A stretch of DNA of 64,000 bases, from positions 1 through 64,000 of the forward strand of contig JAJYLT010000015.1 in the NCBI GenBank assembly GCA_021787565.1. Reading direction: 5' to 3'. How positions within the stretch are numbered: position 1 is the first letter of the stretch; every line of letters begins with the position of its first letter. Origin of the DNA: Acidobacteriota bacterium. Its GTDB lineage: Bacteria; Acidobacteriota; UBA4820; DSQY01. Below the pieces are notes generated by a model. That model made no database searches. It worked only from the letters and a program-made list of their open reading frames with translations, and had not been told where the DNA came from. Positions 34,362 to 43,670 of this stretch are shown here, in pieces. The position numbers and the translations under genes are program-made.

Positions 34362-34427
34362 GGGTCCCCTCCGGATGCCGGGCTTCAGCCCGGTGCGGCA
34401 GTATGCCACCCCGCCCGGGCTCGGGCA

Positions 34428-34457
34428 AGATGGAAGCTGGTGAGATGGAAGCTGGTG
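34428..34457. repeat. 15-bp tandem duplication
   Basis: AGATGGAAGCTGGTG occurs twice head to tail, followed by the degenerate AGCTGGAGAGCTGG. Confidence 0.8.
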
Positions 34458-34581
34458 AGCTGGAGAGCTGGGGAGAGAGGCCAACACTACGGCACCAAGG
34501 GGATGCGGGCTCGGACTCGTCACTCGTCGCTTCGTCACCCCATCACGGCACGCGGGGCATCCGCCGAATCCATCGTGACTG

Positions 34582-34607
34582 GGTGCCGTGGTGCCTCGGT
34601 GGTGAAT
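34582..34607 (-). repeat. Short dispersed repeat, copy B
   Basis: Read on the minus strand it is ATTCACCACCGAGGCACC followed by ACGGCACC, matching the copy at 32881-32906. Confidence 0.5.
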
Positions 34608-34642
34608 CGTCTTCTGTTCCCAGCGGCTGCCCCCATGAAAGC

Positions 34643-34666
34643 GGGCCCCGGGTTGCCCCGGGGCCC
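34643..34666 (-). terminator. Terminator hairpin of TonB receptor 2
   Basis: Perfect 10-bp GC stem (34657-34666 with 34643-34652, 4-base loop) about 30 bases after the receptor stop on the minus strand, followed by the weak tail GCTTTC. Confidence 0.7.
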
Positions 34667-34696
34667 TGAGGAATTCCTGAACTTCCTCCAGCTAGA

Positions 34697-37600
34697 TTAG
34701 AAGGTCCAGCGGATGCTGAAGCGGACGAACCGCGGCGTCTGGCTGACCCAGGGCTTGCCGTAGAGGCTGGTTGCCGGGTTGAAGATCTGGATGGGCCCGC
34801 CTACTGACGCCTGGTGGCCGTAGTACTCGTTGACCACAACCGGCTTGTTTTCGTTGGTCACGTTGAAGACGTCGAGGCGCAGGCCCAGGTTGGTCTTCCA
34901 GAGCTTGAAGTTGTACTGCGCGGCCGCGTCGAGGGTCCAGGTGGTGGGGGTCCGGCCGTCGGAACCGCGCTGGTTGAAGAAGCCGGCGGCACCGCCGTAC
35001 CAGTCCACGAGGATGTACTTGCTGATGGGCGTACCGCTCTGGATCTGGAAGTTGGCCGAGAGCACCAGGGGGATGTTGGTGAAGGTGTAGGAACCGTAGA
35101 CCTTCCCCACGTTGGTACGGTCGAGGGGCAGGTAGCCGTCGCCGTTCACGAGGAACTGCGGCAGGTCGTAGGTGGCGTTGATGCCCGGGTCGAGCTGGCC
35201 CGTGAGGGTATCATTCTGAGACAAGCCCTCATAGTTGCCCCTGAGCCGGGACCAGACGTAGGAGGCCTGCAACTGCCAGTTGTTGCTGTAGCGCTTGTCG
35301 GCCGTGAGTTCGACCGCCGTGTAGCGGCGCGTCATGTGCGGGAAGTAGTAGGTCTTGCTGTGGTCGAGGGACCACCCGGGGCCCAGGCCCGGCACCGGGA
35401 TGCCCGACCAGCTGCTGGGGTTGCCAATGATGTAGGTCCTGGCACCGTTGAAGGAGAAGTCCTCGATGCCCTGGTGCAGGTTGCGGTAGACGATGCGGCC
35501 GCCCACGCGGAAGCTGGGGGCGAGCTGGTACTCGTAGCCCAGGATGTACTCGTCGGTGGAGGGGGACTGGATGGGCGTTGAGATCGGCATGCCGGGAGTC
35601 TGGCCCTGGATATCCTCGCCGGAGAGCCCAAAGATCATGGAAGCGCCAGGGATGAACGAGGTCAGGTTCGGGTTGTAGAAGGCTTCGGAGCCGAGCACCT
35701 CGTTGTTGAGGCTGCGGACGGCCAGGTCCGTGGGCATGTTCTGCGTGTACCGCCCGTAGAAGCCGTAGAACTTGCTCTTTCCGTCGTGCGTCGTGTCCCA
35801 GGTGAAGCCGACGCGCGGGTCGAAGTTGCCCTTCAGGTTGATGCTTTCGGCGCCGGGGAGGCTGCCCGCGATGTACTGCTGGCTGTAGCGGACGCCGGCC
35901 TTCACGGTGAAGAACTGCGTCAGGCTCCAATTGTCGTTGATCCAGAGCGCCTCGGATCGTTCCTGGGAGGGGCGGTCCATGGGGGTGAAGTAGTCCTGGG
36001 CCACATAGACGTACTGCTGTCCCTGGGGGCCCGTGGGGAGGTCGTAGTAGGCGGCCGGGGCCCACTGGACGAAGAGGCCGCCGATGGCCGCCGTGTGGGT
36101 CTCGGGCGAGATGAAGTTGGTCGGACCGGTCAGACCGAAGACGGGGGTGTAGTACCGCTGATCGTACTGGGCGCCGTAGGAGAGCTCGTGCTGGCCGTGC
36201 CAGTTGAAGAGGTTGGTCAGCTTCACGTTGGCCTGCTCCGACTCGTCCTTGGCCACTCCGCCGTAGCCGCCGCCGCCCAGGGAGTTGACGTAGTTGTTGT
36301 TGAGCAGATCGGTGACGCCGGTGTTCTGGTCGAAGTTGTACTGGGAGGGGTCGATCTGGTTCGAGGGGTAGACGTGGAACCCGTTGTAGATCCCAGCGGT
36401 CAGGGCGTAGCTGTACTGCCAGTTGTTCTGAGCCGAGGCGTTGTTGAAGGTCTGCCACTGGTGCTCGTGGTGGTAGCTCACCACCGCCTCGCTGAAGAAC
36501 TTGGGCGACCAGGTGGAGTTCCACTGGACGGAGAGGTTGTTCGGTTCGTCCTTCAGGGTCCAGGGGGACGAAGACGCTACCAAGGTATCGAGGGCCCCGT
36601 ACCGCCCCTCCTTGTCCACGTTGCCGAAGGTGCTGACGGCCAGCTTCTGGTTCTGGCTGATGTTCCAGGTCACCTTAAAGGCGTACTGCTGGTTGATCTG
36701 GTTGATGTTGGTGATCTGCTGGCCGTTGAAGACCGACTCGGCGCCGCTGCCGTTGATCTGGAGGTAGGGGTCCTGGGTCGTCGGCAGGGCCGTGTACTCC
36801 TTGTAGCGGTTGTAGTCGTAGCCCAGGTAGAACCAGAGCTTGTCCTTGATGAAGTAGCCGCCCAGGTCGCCGCCCACGTCGTACTGCGTGTGGCCCGCGT
36901 TGCCCTGGAGCTGGTTGTTGTAGCTGTACGTGGTCTGCTTGGCCGAGTAGGTGGCGTTGGTGTAGTAGGCGTAGAGGGAGCCGTGATACTCGTTGCCGCC
37001 GCTCCGCGTGATGGCGTTCACCACGCCGCCCATCGCACCGCCGTACTCGGGGGGGATGCCGCCCGTGAGCACCTGCATGTCCTGGATGAAGTCGAAGTTG
37101 AGCATGGTGTCGTTGGTGTTGGGGCCGTTGCCGATCGACCCGTTCGAAGAGATGCCCAGGTCCGTGTTGGTGATGTTCATGCCGTTGATCATGTACTGGT
37201 TCTCGGCGCCCGTGGAGCCCCCGATGGAGGCGTTACCGGCCGTGGAGGAGCCCGAAAGGACAGCGCTCGGCGCCAGGAAGACGATCTGGTTGGAATCGCG
37301 GGGGATCGGGATAGCGTCCACCATCTCGCTGGAGAGCGTGACGCCGGTGGTGGTGCTCTTCAGGTTGATGATGGGGGCGCTGCTGGTGACGGTGATCTGC
37401 GTCTCGCCGGCGCTCAGCTCGAAGGGCAGTTGCACCGCCGAGCCCAGGGGGACGTCGATGTTCTTTCTCACCACCGAGTTGTATCCCTCGGCGTTGACCT
37501 TCACCTCGTAGCCGTGCCCCGCGGGAACGAAGGGGACGGTGTAGTTTCCATTCACGTCCGTGGCGGTACCCAGAAAGCCCTGGACCGCTGGACCCGATAC

Positions 37601-37747
37601 GTGGACGACCGCCCCGATCACGGGCTGTCCCTTGGAATCCGTAACCCTTCCTTGAATGGTCCCGCTGGTGGTCTGGGCCCAGATGCCCAGGCCGCTTAGA
37701 ACCAATGCCACAACGAGCACGGCACTCAACTTGAGCGCTTGCTTCAT
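34697..37747 (-). CDS. TonB-dependent receptor with carboxypeptidase-regulatory-like domain (Oar-like), 2
   Basis: A 1016-residue outer-membrane protein. Signal peptide (LSAVLVVALVLSGLGIWAQ), carboxypeptidase-regulatory-like domain at about 30-115 (GTIQGRVTDSKGQPVIGAVVHVS), plug at about 130-260 (SSEMVDAIPIPRDSNQIV, ENQYMINGMNITNTDLG, PPEYGGAMGGVVNAITRSGGNEY), then a beta-barrel ending RFSIRWTF with the terminal Phe typical of BAM substrates. It is diverged from the receptor at 25-27.9 kb, so probably not a recent duplicate; both have long upstream regions sharing a dyad. GGAGG precedes the ATG. Ligand unknown; no SusD homologue adjacent. Confidence 0.92.
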   Translation of the reverse strand: MKQALKLSAVLVVALVLSGLGIWAQTTSGTIQGRVTDSKGQPVIGAVVHVSGPAVQGFLGTATDVNGNYTVPFVPAGHGYEVKVNAEGYNSVVRKNIDVPLGSAVQLPFELSAGETQITVTSSAPIINLKSTTTGVTLSSEMVDAIPIPRDSNQIVFLAPSAVLSGSSTAGNASIGGSTGAENQYMINGMNITNTDLGISSNGSIGNGPNTNDTMLNFDFIQDMQVLTGGIPPEYGGAMGGVVNAITRSGGNEYHGSLYAYYTNATYSAKQTTYSYNNQLQGNAGHTQYDVGGDLGGYFIKDKLWFYLGYDYNRYKEYTALPTTQDPYLQINGSGAESVFNGQQITNINQINQQYAFKVTWNISQNQKLAVSTFGNVDKEGRYGALDTLVASSSPWTLKDEPNNLSVQWNSTWSPKFFSEAVVSYHHEHQWQTFNNASAQNNWQYSYALTAGIYNGFHVYPSNQIDPSQYNFDQNTGVTDLLNNNYVNSLGGGGYGGVAKDESEQANVKLTNLFNWHGQHELSYGAQYDQRYYTPVFGLTGPTNFISPETHTAAIGGLFVQWAPAAYYDLPTGPQGQQYVYVAQDYFTPMDRPSQERSEALWINDNWSLTQFFTVKAGVRYSQQYIAGSLPGAESINLKGNFDPRVGFTWDTTHDGKSKFYGFYGRYTQNMPTDLAVRSLNNEVLGSEAFYNPNLTSFIPGASMIFGLSGEDIQGQTPGMPISTPIQSPSTDEYILGYEYQLAPSFRVGGRIVYRNLHQGIEDFSFNGARTYIIGNPSSWSGIPVPGLGPGWSLDHSKTYYFPHMTRRYTAVELTADKRYSNNWQLQASYVWSRLRGNYEGLSQNDTLTGQLDPGINATYDLPQFLVNGDGYLPLDRTNVGKVYGSYTFTNIPLVLSANFQIQSGTPISKYILVDWYGGAAGFFNQRGSDGRTPTTWTLDAAAQYNFKLWKTNLGLRLDVFNVTNENKPVVVNEYYGHQASVGGPIQIFNPATSLYGKPWVSQTPRFVRFSIRWTF

Positions 37748-38343
37748 CTCATAGCCTCCTGTGATGCTCCCCTCGGGCTGAATCTCTCCCTTCTCGATGG
37801 ACCATGGCTGAATGAATGAACTTCCTTATGTCCTCCGAGAGCTTCCCAGGTGGTACCCGCCTCGGCGGAGGCCGGCCGCGTGACAGCTCCTGGACGACCG
37901 AAACCCATTGTTGAGATTGTTGAGATCGATTGTGAATCGCGCGTCGAACGATCTGGATGGAATGGGCGCCCGGCCCCGGCGCGCATGCTCTGGAGTCAAA
38001 CCACGGCGGAAAGGGCACGGAGATTCCCCGCTGGGTCCTGCCAGTCACTTTTCCAGGGCCACCAAAGGAATGCAACGCCTCGGGCTCCTCTCGGCATACG
38101 CTCGCCGCTTCACCGGGCGACACCAGACAGACGGGTAGAGAATAGTGCATTCTTGTCTTGCCTGCAACGGGGTCCGGCCAGCCTGACCACAACGCACATA
38201 TCTCGTTATTTATCAGTATAATACAAATCGGTCAGGGGGACGTTTGTACGCGGACGGCCTTTTTGACGTTGTCAACATGGCATTGTCATTATGGCAGGCC
38301 ATTACGTGCGCTACGGGCACGATTGAATCCCACAGGCCATCCC
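37748..38343. other. Upstream region of TonB receptor 2
   Basis: About 600 non-coding bases. On the minus strand they contain TTGACA near 38264-38269, a TATTATACT stretch near 38216-38224 (-10-like) and the dyad at 38284-38296. The receptor's promoter was not placed with confidence. Frames here are short and of unlikely composition. Confidence 0.5.
38284..38296. promoter_or_regulatory. TGTCAT dyad upstream of TonB receptor 2
   Basis: TGTCAT-T-ATGGCA differs from the perfect dyad at 24620-24632 by one base. It lies about 540 bases before the receptor ATG and may be bound by the same regulator. Confidence 0.4.
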
Positions 38344-38381
38344 AAAAAGGATCACCGCCGGAATAGAGCCGGCGGGGATCC
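38344..38381 (-). terminator. Terminator of the IPT/PKD protein gene
   Basis: On the minus strand a 13-bp stem with one mismatch (38369-38381 with 38349-38361, 7-base loop) followed by TTTTT, 27 bases after the stop codon. Confidence 0.85.
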
Positions 38382-38408
38382 ATAAGACACGGCCACAATG
38401 GCGCACCC

Positions 38409-39821
38409 TCATCGGCTGAATGCGAACGGTGCCGAGACTCCGTGGTCGTCCTCGTTGCGGATGGTGACCTGGACCACCGTGCCCTTGGGCAGCATGGCCT
38501 TCAGGGGACCGCCCTTTTTCGCGATCACCTGCCCGTTGTTCTTCCACTTCGTGGACGGAACCTGAGTCCCGTCGATGAGAACGGTGCAGCCCACATGGAA
38601 GTTGGTTCCGTACACCTTCAGCCGGAATGGGTTGCCAGCCTTCTGCACGTAAGTGATGATGGGCGGCAGGACGACCAGGATGGAGCCGAACTGCTGGCAC
38701 GTCTGCCCCTCCCAGGAGACGGTCAACGCCCACGAATAGGTGCCGGGGGCGGTGTAGGCATGAATGGCGGCGGCCTCACTGGAGACCCCTCCGTCTCCGA
38801 AATCCCACTGATAGGAGGGCGCGCCCGTGCAGCTCCCCGTATCGGCGCTGGCCTGAAAGGAGACGCCGCTTGCGACCTGCCCCCAATTCGAAACCGACGC
38901 CGAACACGAGAGCGTGCACCCCTGCGCCTGATAGGTGTACCCCGCCGGGAGGAGGCCGCTCTGGTTGTCGGGGTTGGTGACGGCCACGTCCACGGCTCCG
39001 GCCGCGTGGGGAGGCGATACCGCGGTGATGGTGTTGGCGCTGCCCACCGCAACGCCCGAAGCCGGGGTTCCTCCGAAGGTAACCGAGGCGCCCGCCAAGA
39101 AATTGGTCCCCGATATGACGACCGCCGTCCCTCCGGCCGTTGGCCCCGAGGCCGGGTTCACGGAGGTCACCGTCGGAGGATTGCTGGGGGCCACGAAGGT
39201 GAAGCCGCCGGGCAGGGTCCCGCTCTGGGAATCCGGGTTCTGGACCACGACGTCCACGGCTCCGGCCGCGTGGGCCGGCGTGAGGCAGGTCAAGCTCGAC
39301 GCGCTGAGGACCGAGACCTGGGTTGCGGCGAGGCCTCCGAAAGTCACCGTCGCGCCCGCCACGAAAGCGGTCCCGGTCACGGTGACGGCCGTGCCCCCTG
39401 CCGTGCTGCCCGAAGCCGGGTTTACCGCGGTCACGGTGGGCGCGGGAGAGGCCCCCGTGTAGGTGAAGCCGTTCGGCAGGGAACCGGCGGTGCTGTCGGG
39501 ATTCGTCACGGTCACCGACACGGTTCCCGCGGGATGGGGAGCCGTCGTGGCCTCGATCAGGGTCGAGGAAGCCACCGTGACGCCGGTCGCGGCTGCCCCC
39601 CCCAGGTCGACCGTCGCACCGGATTCGAAACCGGAGCCGCCAATGCTCACCGTGGTTCCGCCGGCAGATGGACCGGTGTTGGGCGCGATGGAGGTCACTG
39701 TCACGGACGGGGCGTACGGGCTGGGACCCGAGCCCGGCGTGGCCCCGGAAGGGAAGGCCCAGAGCAACCCCCCAAGCGCAAGCAGAGTCAAGCCGCACAC
39801 TCTTTTCATCCTACCTTCCAT
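38409..39821 (-). CDS. Secreted IPT/TIG-repeat and PKD-domain protein
   Basis: A 470-residue exported protein with a signal peptide (GLTLLALGGLLWAFPSGA). Three IPT/TIG domains follow (about 40-310), each with the pattern VTSIAPNTGPSAGGTTVSI, SGFESGATVDLGG and a closing NGFTYTG-like strand. A PKD-like domain (about 320-395, YQWDFGDGG) and a C-terminal IPT-like segment (NPFRLKVYGTNFHVGC) complete it. These modules usually build extracellular or cell-surface stalks. The ATG at 39821 has GGAGGCGGCT in front; an ATG at 39809 is an alternative. The gene follows an ABC-2 permease on the same strand, 74 bases away. Confidence 0.85.
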   Translation of the reverse strand: MEGRMKRVCGLTLLALGGLLWAFPSGATPGSGPSPYAPSVTVTSIAPNTGPSAGGTTVSIGGSGFESGATVDLGGAAATGVTVASSTLIEATTAPHPAGTVSVTVTNPDSTAGSLPNGFTYTGASPAPTVTAVNPASGSTAGGTAVTVTGTAFVAGATVTFGGLAATQVSVLSASSLTCLTPAHAAGAVDVVVQNPDSQSGTLPGGFTFVAPSNPPTVTSVNPASGPTAGGTAVVISGTNFLAGASVTFGGTPASGVAVGSANTITAVSPPHAAGAVDVAVTNPDNQSGLLPAGYTYQAQGCTLSCSASVSNWGQVASGVSFQASADTGSCTGAPSYQWDFGDGGVSSEAAAIHAYTAPGTYSWALTVSWEGQTCQQFGSILVVLPPIITYVQKAGNPFRLKVYGTNFHVGCTVLIDGTQVPSTKWKNNGQVIAKKGGPLKAMLPKGTVVQVTIRNEDDHGVSAPFAFSR

Positions 39822-39895
39822 AGCCGCCTCCCTCTTCGTCCTTACCATCCGCGGCACCATTCCCCGCGCCGAACGCGGAGTTCTATTGAAGCCCA

Positions 39896-41596
39896 TTATG
39901 TGCCTTCGAGCTTCTGAAGGCGAAGCCCGGCCGTCAGGAAGCTGATCACCAGAATGGCGAAACTGAAGGCCCCCACCTGGAGCGCCGAGGGCCAGTAATT
40001 CGCGGCGGGGCCTCGCCCCAGCAGGTGTTGGTAGTAGTGGAAGACGGGCCGGGCCGACAGGACCGTCACGAGCCCCACGTAGACGAGCGATACGAACATG
40101 TAGGTCAGCCCCCATGCGCTCATGACGGCCTTGGCGGGATTGCGGGCGTCGAAGACCGGGTCCAGCGTCCCCATGAAGAGGGCCAGCGCGGCCAGCGTGA
40201 CCGACTGGGCCACGGCCAGGAAGAGCGTGTAACCGAGGGTCTCTCCCCGGATGCCGAGGAAGCGGTTGGAGCCATACAGGGTCAGGGCCGCCAGGGCCGA
40301 CAGGGGGATGGCGGTGAAGAGGAACTTGGCCCACAGGTAGGACCAGATGTCGATGGGCAGCACCCTGGAGACGAAATAGGCCTTCCCCTCCGACCCCACG
40401 GCCGTGAAGGCGAATCGGCCCGCCACGGAAGCCACGATGAGCCCTAGCGTTGCGAGGTTCCAGAAGGAGACGGCCACCTTGAAGACCTCCAGGTCGGTGG
40501 GCATGAACCGAACGTTGAAGAGGTAGATCACCACCAGCGCGCCCAGGATGATCACCTGCCCCCACTGCGTGGGATCCCTGAAGAAGAGGAGGAGGTCCCG
40601 CCGCAGGAGCGCCCGGGACTTCCGGCCGGCCGGGGCGGCGGCCAGGGCCAGGGCCAGGAGCCCGCCGCCCAGCCGGCTCCTCCCCCGACTTGGAAGCATT
40701 CCAGCCTGCTCCTGCGCGCGGCCGTACCCCCGCCAGTGAAAGGCCCTCAGGAGGAGGGCCAGCAGGCCGACGGCGACCAGGGTGGTCAGGGCCAGGCGCA
40801 GAAGCGCGGGCCAGACCTCATCCCACTGCCGCTCGGCCCCCCGCACCACCACGTCCGCCAGCCAGGTGGAGGGCAGGAGCGTCTCCCTGGGCAGGCGAAT
40901 GGAGCGAAGAACCGTCAGGGCCTGCAGGGAGGAGGCGGGATTCAGAAGGTTCTCGGGGCGGGCCAGGCGAAAGAGGACCACCAGGAGGCAGACCATGACC
41001 ACCAGCAGGATCGTGAGGGCCTGGTGGAGACGGCGGGCCGGGAAGAACCGGGCCAGAAGCACCGTCAGGCCAACGCCGAGGGAGGTGGGGATAGCCAGAT
41101 AGAAGAGGAGGCCAGCGAACCCCACCGCCAGCGCGAGGGGGTCCGCCGGAAAGAGGCTCAGGTAGGCGGCCACCACGGGAACCAGGAGCAGGGCCACCAT
41201 GTACCCGGCGTTCACCCCCGCCTCCAGGCTGCGGTGGAGGCGGAGCGACCAGCGGCCCAGGGGCAAGGGCAGGAGGAGGGTGAGATCCTCGTCCAGGTAG
41301 AGGTAGGAGAGGGCGCTCACGGCCGCCGAGAAGAGCAGCAGCGTGAGGGTGGTCAGGAGGACGAGAGACATGAGCTTGGAGGCGACCGCCACCAGCAGAA
41401 TCCTCGGGATCTCCTCGTTGGAGAGCAGGTTGCCGAAGATCCGGCGGAAAAAGGCGAAGTCGCCCGCGAGGAAGGCGGCCCCCATGAGCAGGAAGAGGGC
41501 GCCCAGCCCTCCCCTCAGGGCGTTTGGCGGCCAGAAGCGGTTCAGCGTGCACCTCGCCCGGACCCAGGTCAGGTTGCTACACCCTTCGCGACTCAC
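39896..41596 (-). CDS. Large ABC-2-type membrane permease
   Basis: A 566-residue protein with about 12 or more hydrophobic segments in two groups separated by a hydrophilic stretch near residues 285-335 (AQEQAGMLPSRGRSRLGG). It resembles permeases of ABC-2 exporters with a two-half layout. No ABC ATPase is encoded next to it, so its energising partner, if any, lies elsewhere. The start is uncertain: a GTG at 41596, four bases from the pcm stop; other GTGs follow in frame. The position after pcm and before an exported IPT protein suggests a small operon, but no functional link is shown. Confidence 0.7.
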   Translation of the reverse strand: MSREGCSNLTWVRARCTLNRFWPPNALRGGLGALFLLMGAAFLAGDFAFFRRIFGNLLSNEEIPRILLVAVASKLMSLVLLTTLTLLLFSAAVSALSYLYLDEDLTLLLPLPLGRWSLRLHRSLEAGVNAGYMVALLLVPVVAAYLSLFPADPLALAVGFAGLLFYLAIPTSLGVGLTVLLARFFPARRLHQALTILLVVMVCLLVVLFRLARPENLLNPASSLQALTVLRSIRLPRETLLPSTWLADVVVRGAERQWDEVWPALLRLALTTLVAVGLLALLLRAFHWRGYGRAQEQAGMLPSRGRSRLGGGLLALALAAAPAGRKSRALLRRDLLLFFRDPTQWGQVIILGALVVIYLFNVRFMPTDLEVFKVAVSFWNLATLGLIVASVAGRFAFTAVGSEGKAYFVSRVLPIDIWSYLWAKFLFTAIPLSALAALTLYGSNRFLGIRGETLGYTLFLAVAQSVTLAALALFMGTLDPVFDARNPAKAVMSAWGLTYMFVSLVYVGLVTVLSARPVFHYYQHLLGRGPAANYWPSALQVGAFSFAILVISFLTAGLRLQKLEGT

Positions 41597-41599
41597 GCT

Positions 41600-42238
41600 T
41601 CACCTTCGGGCGAAGCGACCCTGGAGGGGCACAAACACGCAGCGGTCGTAGGTCTCCTCCCGAAAGCCGTGGTCGGTCCGGGTCATGCGCAGGACCACCT
41701 GGCTGAAATCCTGGTCCACCGGCGCTACCAGCCGGCCGCCAAGAGCAAGCTGTTCCAGTAGCGGAGGAGGAATGGCCGGACAGGCGGCCGAGATCAGGAT
41801 CCTGTCGAAGGGCGCCTCCTCGGGCCAGCCCAACCCGCCGTCCCCCACCCTCACGGGCGTAGGTCGAACCCCTGCCGACGCAAGGTTGGTGACGATCCTT
41901 TCGGCGAGGCGATGATGCCATTCCACGCCCCACGGCCTGGCCCCCATGGCCGAGAGCAACGCGAGGACGTAGCCGCTGCCCGCCCCCACCTCCAGCACCT
42001 TCATCCCCCGGTGAACGTCCAGAATCTGGAGCATCACCGCCGCCATGTAAGGTTGACTGATGGTCTGCCCCTCCCCGATGGAGACGGGATGGTCTTCGTA
42101 CGCCGCCCCGCGGGCGGCCTCCGGCACGAAGGCCTCCCTCTCGACCCGGAGCATGGCGCCGAGCACCCGCCTGGATCGGAGACCCCTCGGCAGGAGCTGC
42201 TCCCGCACCATCTGGCGCCGCCGGAGATTCCCGGTCAT
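41600..42238 (-). CDS. pcm: Protein-L-isoaspartate O-methyltransferase
   Basis: A 212-residue SAM-dependent enzyme that methylates isoaspartyl residues in damaged proteins and starts their repair. The family signatures are present: HPVSIGEGQTISQPYMAAVM (substrate loop), motif I VLEVGAGSGYVLALL, and FDRILISAACPAIPPPLLEQL. Length fits the family. The ATG at 42238 is preceded by GGGAGGG. It lies between an MFS gene and an ABC-2 permease gene on the same strand. Confidence 0.93.
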   Translation of the reverse strand: MTGNLRRRQMVREQLLPRGLRSRRVLGAMLRVEREAFVPEAARGAAYEDHPVSIGEGQTISQPYMAAVMLQILDVHRGMKVLEVGAGSGYVLALLSAMGARPWGVEWHHRLAERIVTNLASAGVRPTPVRVGDGGLGWPEEAPFDRILISAACPAIPPPLLEQLALGGRLVAPVDQDFSQVVLRMTRTDHGFREETYDRCVFVPLQGRFARR

Positions 42239-42341
42239 GGACAACCCTCCCCTGCCATTCCCTCGCTGGCCCGTTCCCATCCAGAAGTTAGGCTTCGCCT
42301 CGCCAGGGTACAAGGCGGCGTCACTTCGACGAGCGGGCAGC

Positions 42342-43556
42342 CTATTCGCGCCCCAGATCGGGCCTCTCCCGGCGCCGGCCCAGACAGAAAGCGAAGAGGA
42401 GGCCGGCGCCCAGGGCTAGGGCCGCATCCGCTCCGAAGGCCGCGGTAGCACCCACGCGGTCCCACAGGATTCCGGTGAGCAGAGAGGCCGGCAGGAGCAT
42501 GACCCCCTTCACGGCGTTATAGGCACCCATCCCCGACCCCATGAAGCCCGCGGGGATGAGCCTGGAGACGTAGGCCTTCTTGACCCCCTCCTCCACCGCC
42601 TGGAAGGGCCCGTAGAGCAGGAAGAGCACGACCACCGCCACGGGCCCTCCGGCGAGGGCGAAGCCCAGATAGACGGCGGCGTAGTAGGGAAAGGAGAGGA
42701 GCACCACGCGGCCCAGCCCCCACCGGTCGGCCATGGCCCCGATGGGGCCGGCCACCGCCGCGTAGAACAGGTTGAAGAGCAGGTAGACCCCCGCGACGGC
42801 TTCGACGGAGAAGCCCACCGACCGGGCCTTGAGGAGCAGGAAGGTGTCGGAGGAGTTCCCCAGGGTGAACAGGGCGGTCACCCAGAGAAAGTCCCGGAAG
42901 GCGCCCTTCTGCCCAAAGGCCGCCCCGACGGAGGGGGCGGGGCCGCCGGGCTGGGTCGGGACGCCCGTTTCCCGGATGAGGGTAATGAGGAGGAGGGCCA
43001 CCAACCCGGGCAGGATGCTCCACCAGAACACCGTCCTCATGTCGAACGCCGCGGCCAGCATGAGCATGGCCAGGGCCGGGCCGAGCGCCGCGCCGGCCGT
43101 ATCCATCCCGCGGTGGACGCCGAAGGCCTTTCCCCTCAGGGCCGGCGGCGCGCTGTCCGCGATGACCGCGTCCCTCGGCGCCGTGCGAATCCCCTTGCCC
43201 GCCCGGTCTACGAATCGCGCGCCCAGGACCGCCGGCCATGAGCCGGCGGCCGCGATGAAGGGCCTGGCCGCGAGGGAGAGGCCGTAGCCGAGGAACATGG
43301 GGAGCTTGCGGTTGTGGAACCGGTCCGAAAGGACGCCCGAGAAGACCTTGAGCAGGCTGGCGGTGGCTTCGGCGATCCCCTCCACGAGCCCCAACGAGGT
43401 TCGCGACGCCTTCAGCACCCCCGTCAGGAAGAGGGGGAGCAGAGGATAGACCATCTCCGAAGAGATGTCGTTGAAGAGGCTGACGAAGCCCGCCATCCAG
43501 ACGTTCCGGTCGAGCTTTTCGCCCGCCCGCCCGCCTCCGGCGCCGATTCTTTTCAC
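42342..43556 (-). CDS. MFS transporter
   Basis: A 404-residue protein with about 12 transmembrane segments. The MFS start LFNDISSEMVYPLLPLFLTGVL, the loop GVLSDRFHNRKLPMFLGY, and DRAGKGIRTAPRDAVIADS mark a subgroup of major facilitators found widely in bacteria and usually annotated only as MFS transporter. Substrate unknown. The GTG at 43556 was chosen because GGAGG lies just upstream; an in-frame ATG at 43622 would add 22 Gly/Pro-rich residues. Confidence 0.85.
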   Translation of the reverse strand: MKRIGAGGGRAGEKLDRNVWMAGFVSLFNDISSEMVYPLLPLFLTGVLKASRTSLGLVEGIAEATASLLKVFSGVLSDRFHNRKLPMFLGYGLSLAARPFIAAAGSWPAVLGARFVDRAGKGIRTAPRDAVIADSAPPALRGKAFGVHRGMDTAGAALGPALAMLMLAAAFDMRTVFWWSILPGLVALLLITLIRETGVPTQPGGPAPSVGAAFGQKGAFRDFLWVTALFTLGNSSDTFLLLKARSVGFSVEAVAGVYLLFNLFYAAVAGPIGAMADRWGLGRVVLLSFPYYAAVYLGFALAGGPVAVVVLFLLYGPFQAVEEGVKKAYVSRLIPAGFMGSGMGAYNAVKGVMLLPASLLTGILWDRVGATAAFGADAALALGAGLLFAFCLGRRRERPDLGRE

Positions 43557-43670
43557 CCAACCTCCGCAGCCCCCCGAGGGCCGTTCGGCCCCATTGTGGT
43601 CCACCAGGCCGAACCCGGACAAGCCTTGGACTCGCCGCCCCCTTGCCGTCGGGACAGTTCAAAGATGATG

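Larger units (their letters stand above)
34362..34642. other. Gap between the PLP lyase and TonB receptor 2
   Basis: Non-coding. On the minus strand, just before the lyase, two hairpins occur: CCGGGCT-GA-AGCCCGG (near 34377-34392) and a GGTGGCA/TGCCGCACC dyad (near 34392-34410). I cannot match them to a known riboswitch. A 15-bp tandem duplication (34428-34457) and a dispersed repeat (34582-34607) follow. Confidence 0.5.

Noticed and set aside
34362-34420. SAM-type riboswitch before the PLP lyase
   Set aside because: Two hairpins are present, but I could not match the conserved cores of known SAM or SAH riboswitches.
35786-37699. A 637-codon frame antisense to TonB receptor 2
   Set aside because: The receptor on the other strand is unmistakable; this frame is Val/Gly/Asp-rich without motifs.
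38150-38200. Sigma-54 promoter for TonB receptor 2 on the minus strand
   Set aside because: A TGGCC...TTGCA pair is present, but the GG-GC spacing is 12, not the required 10.
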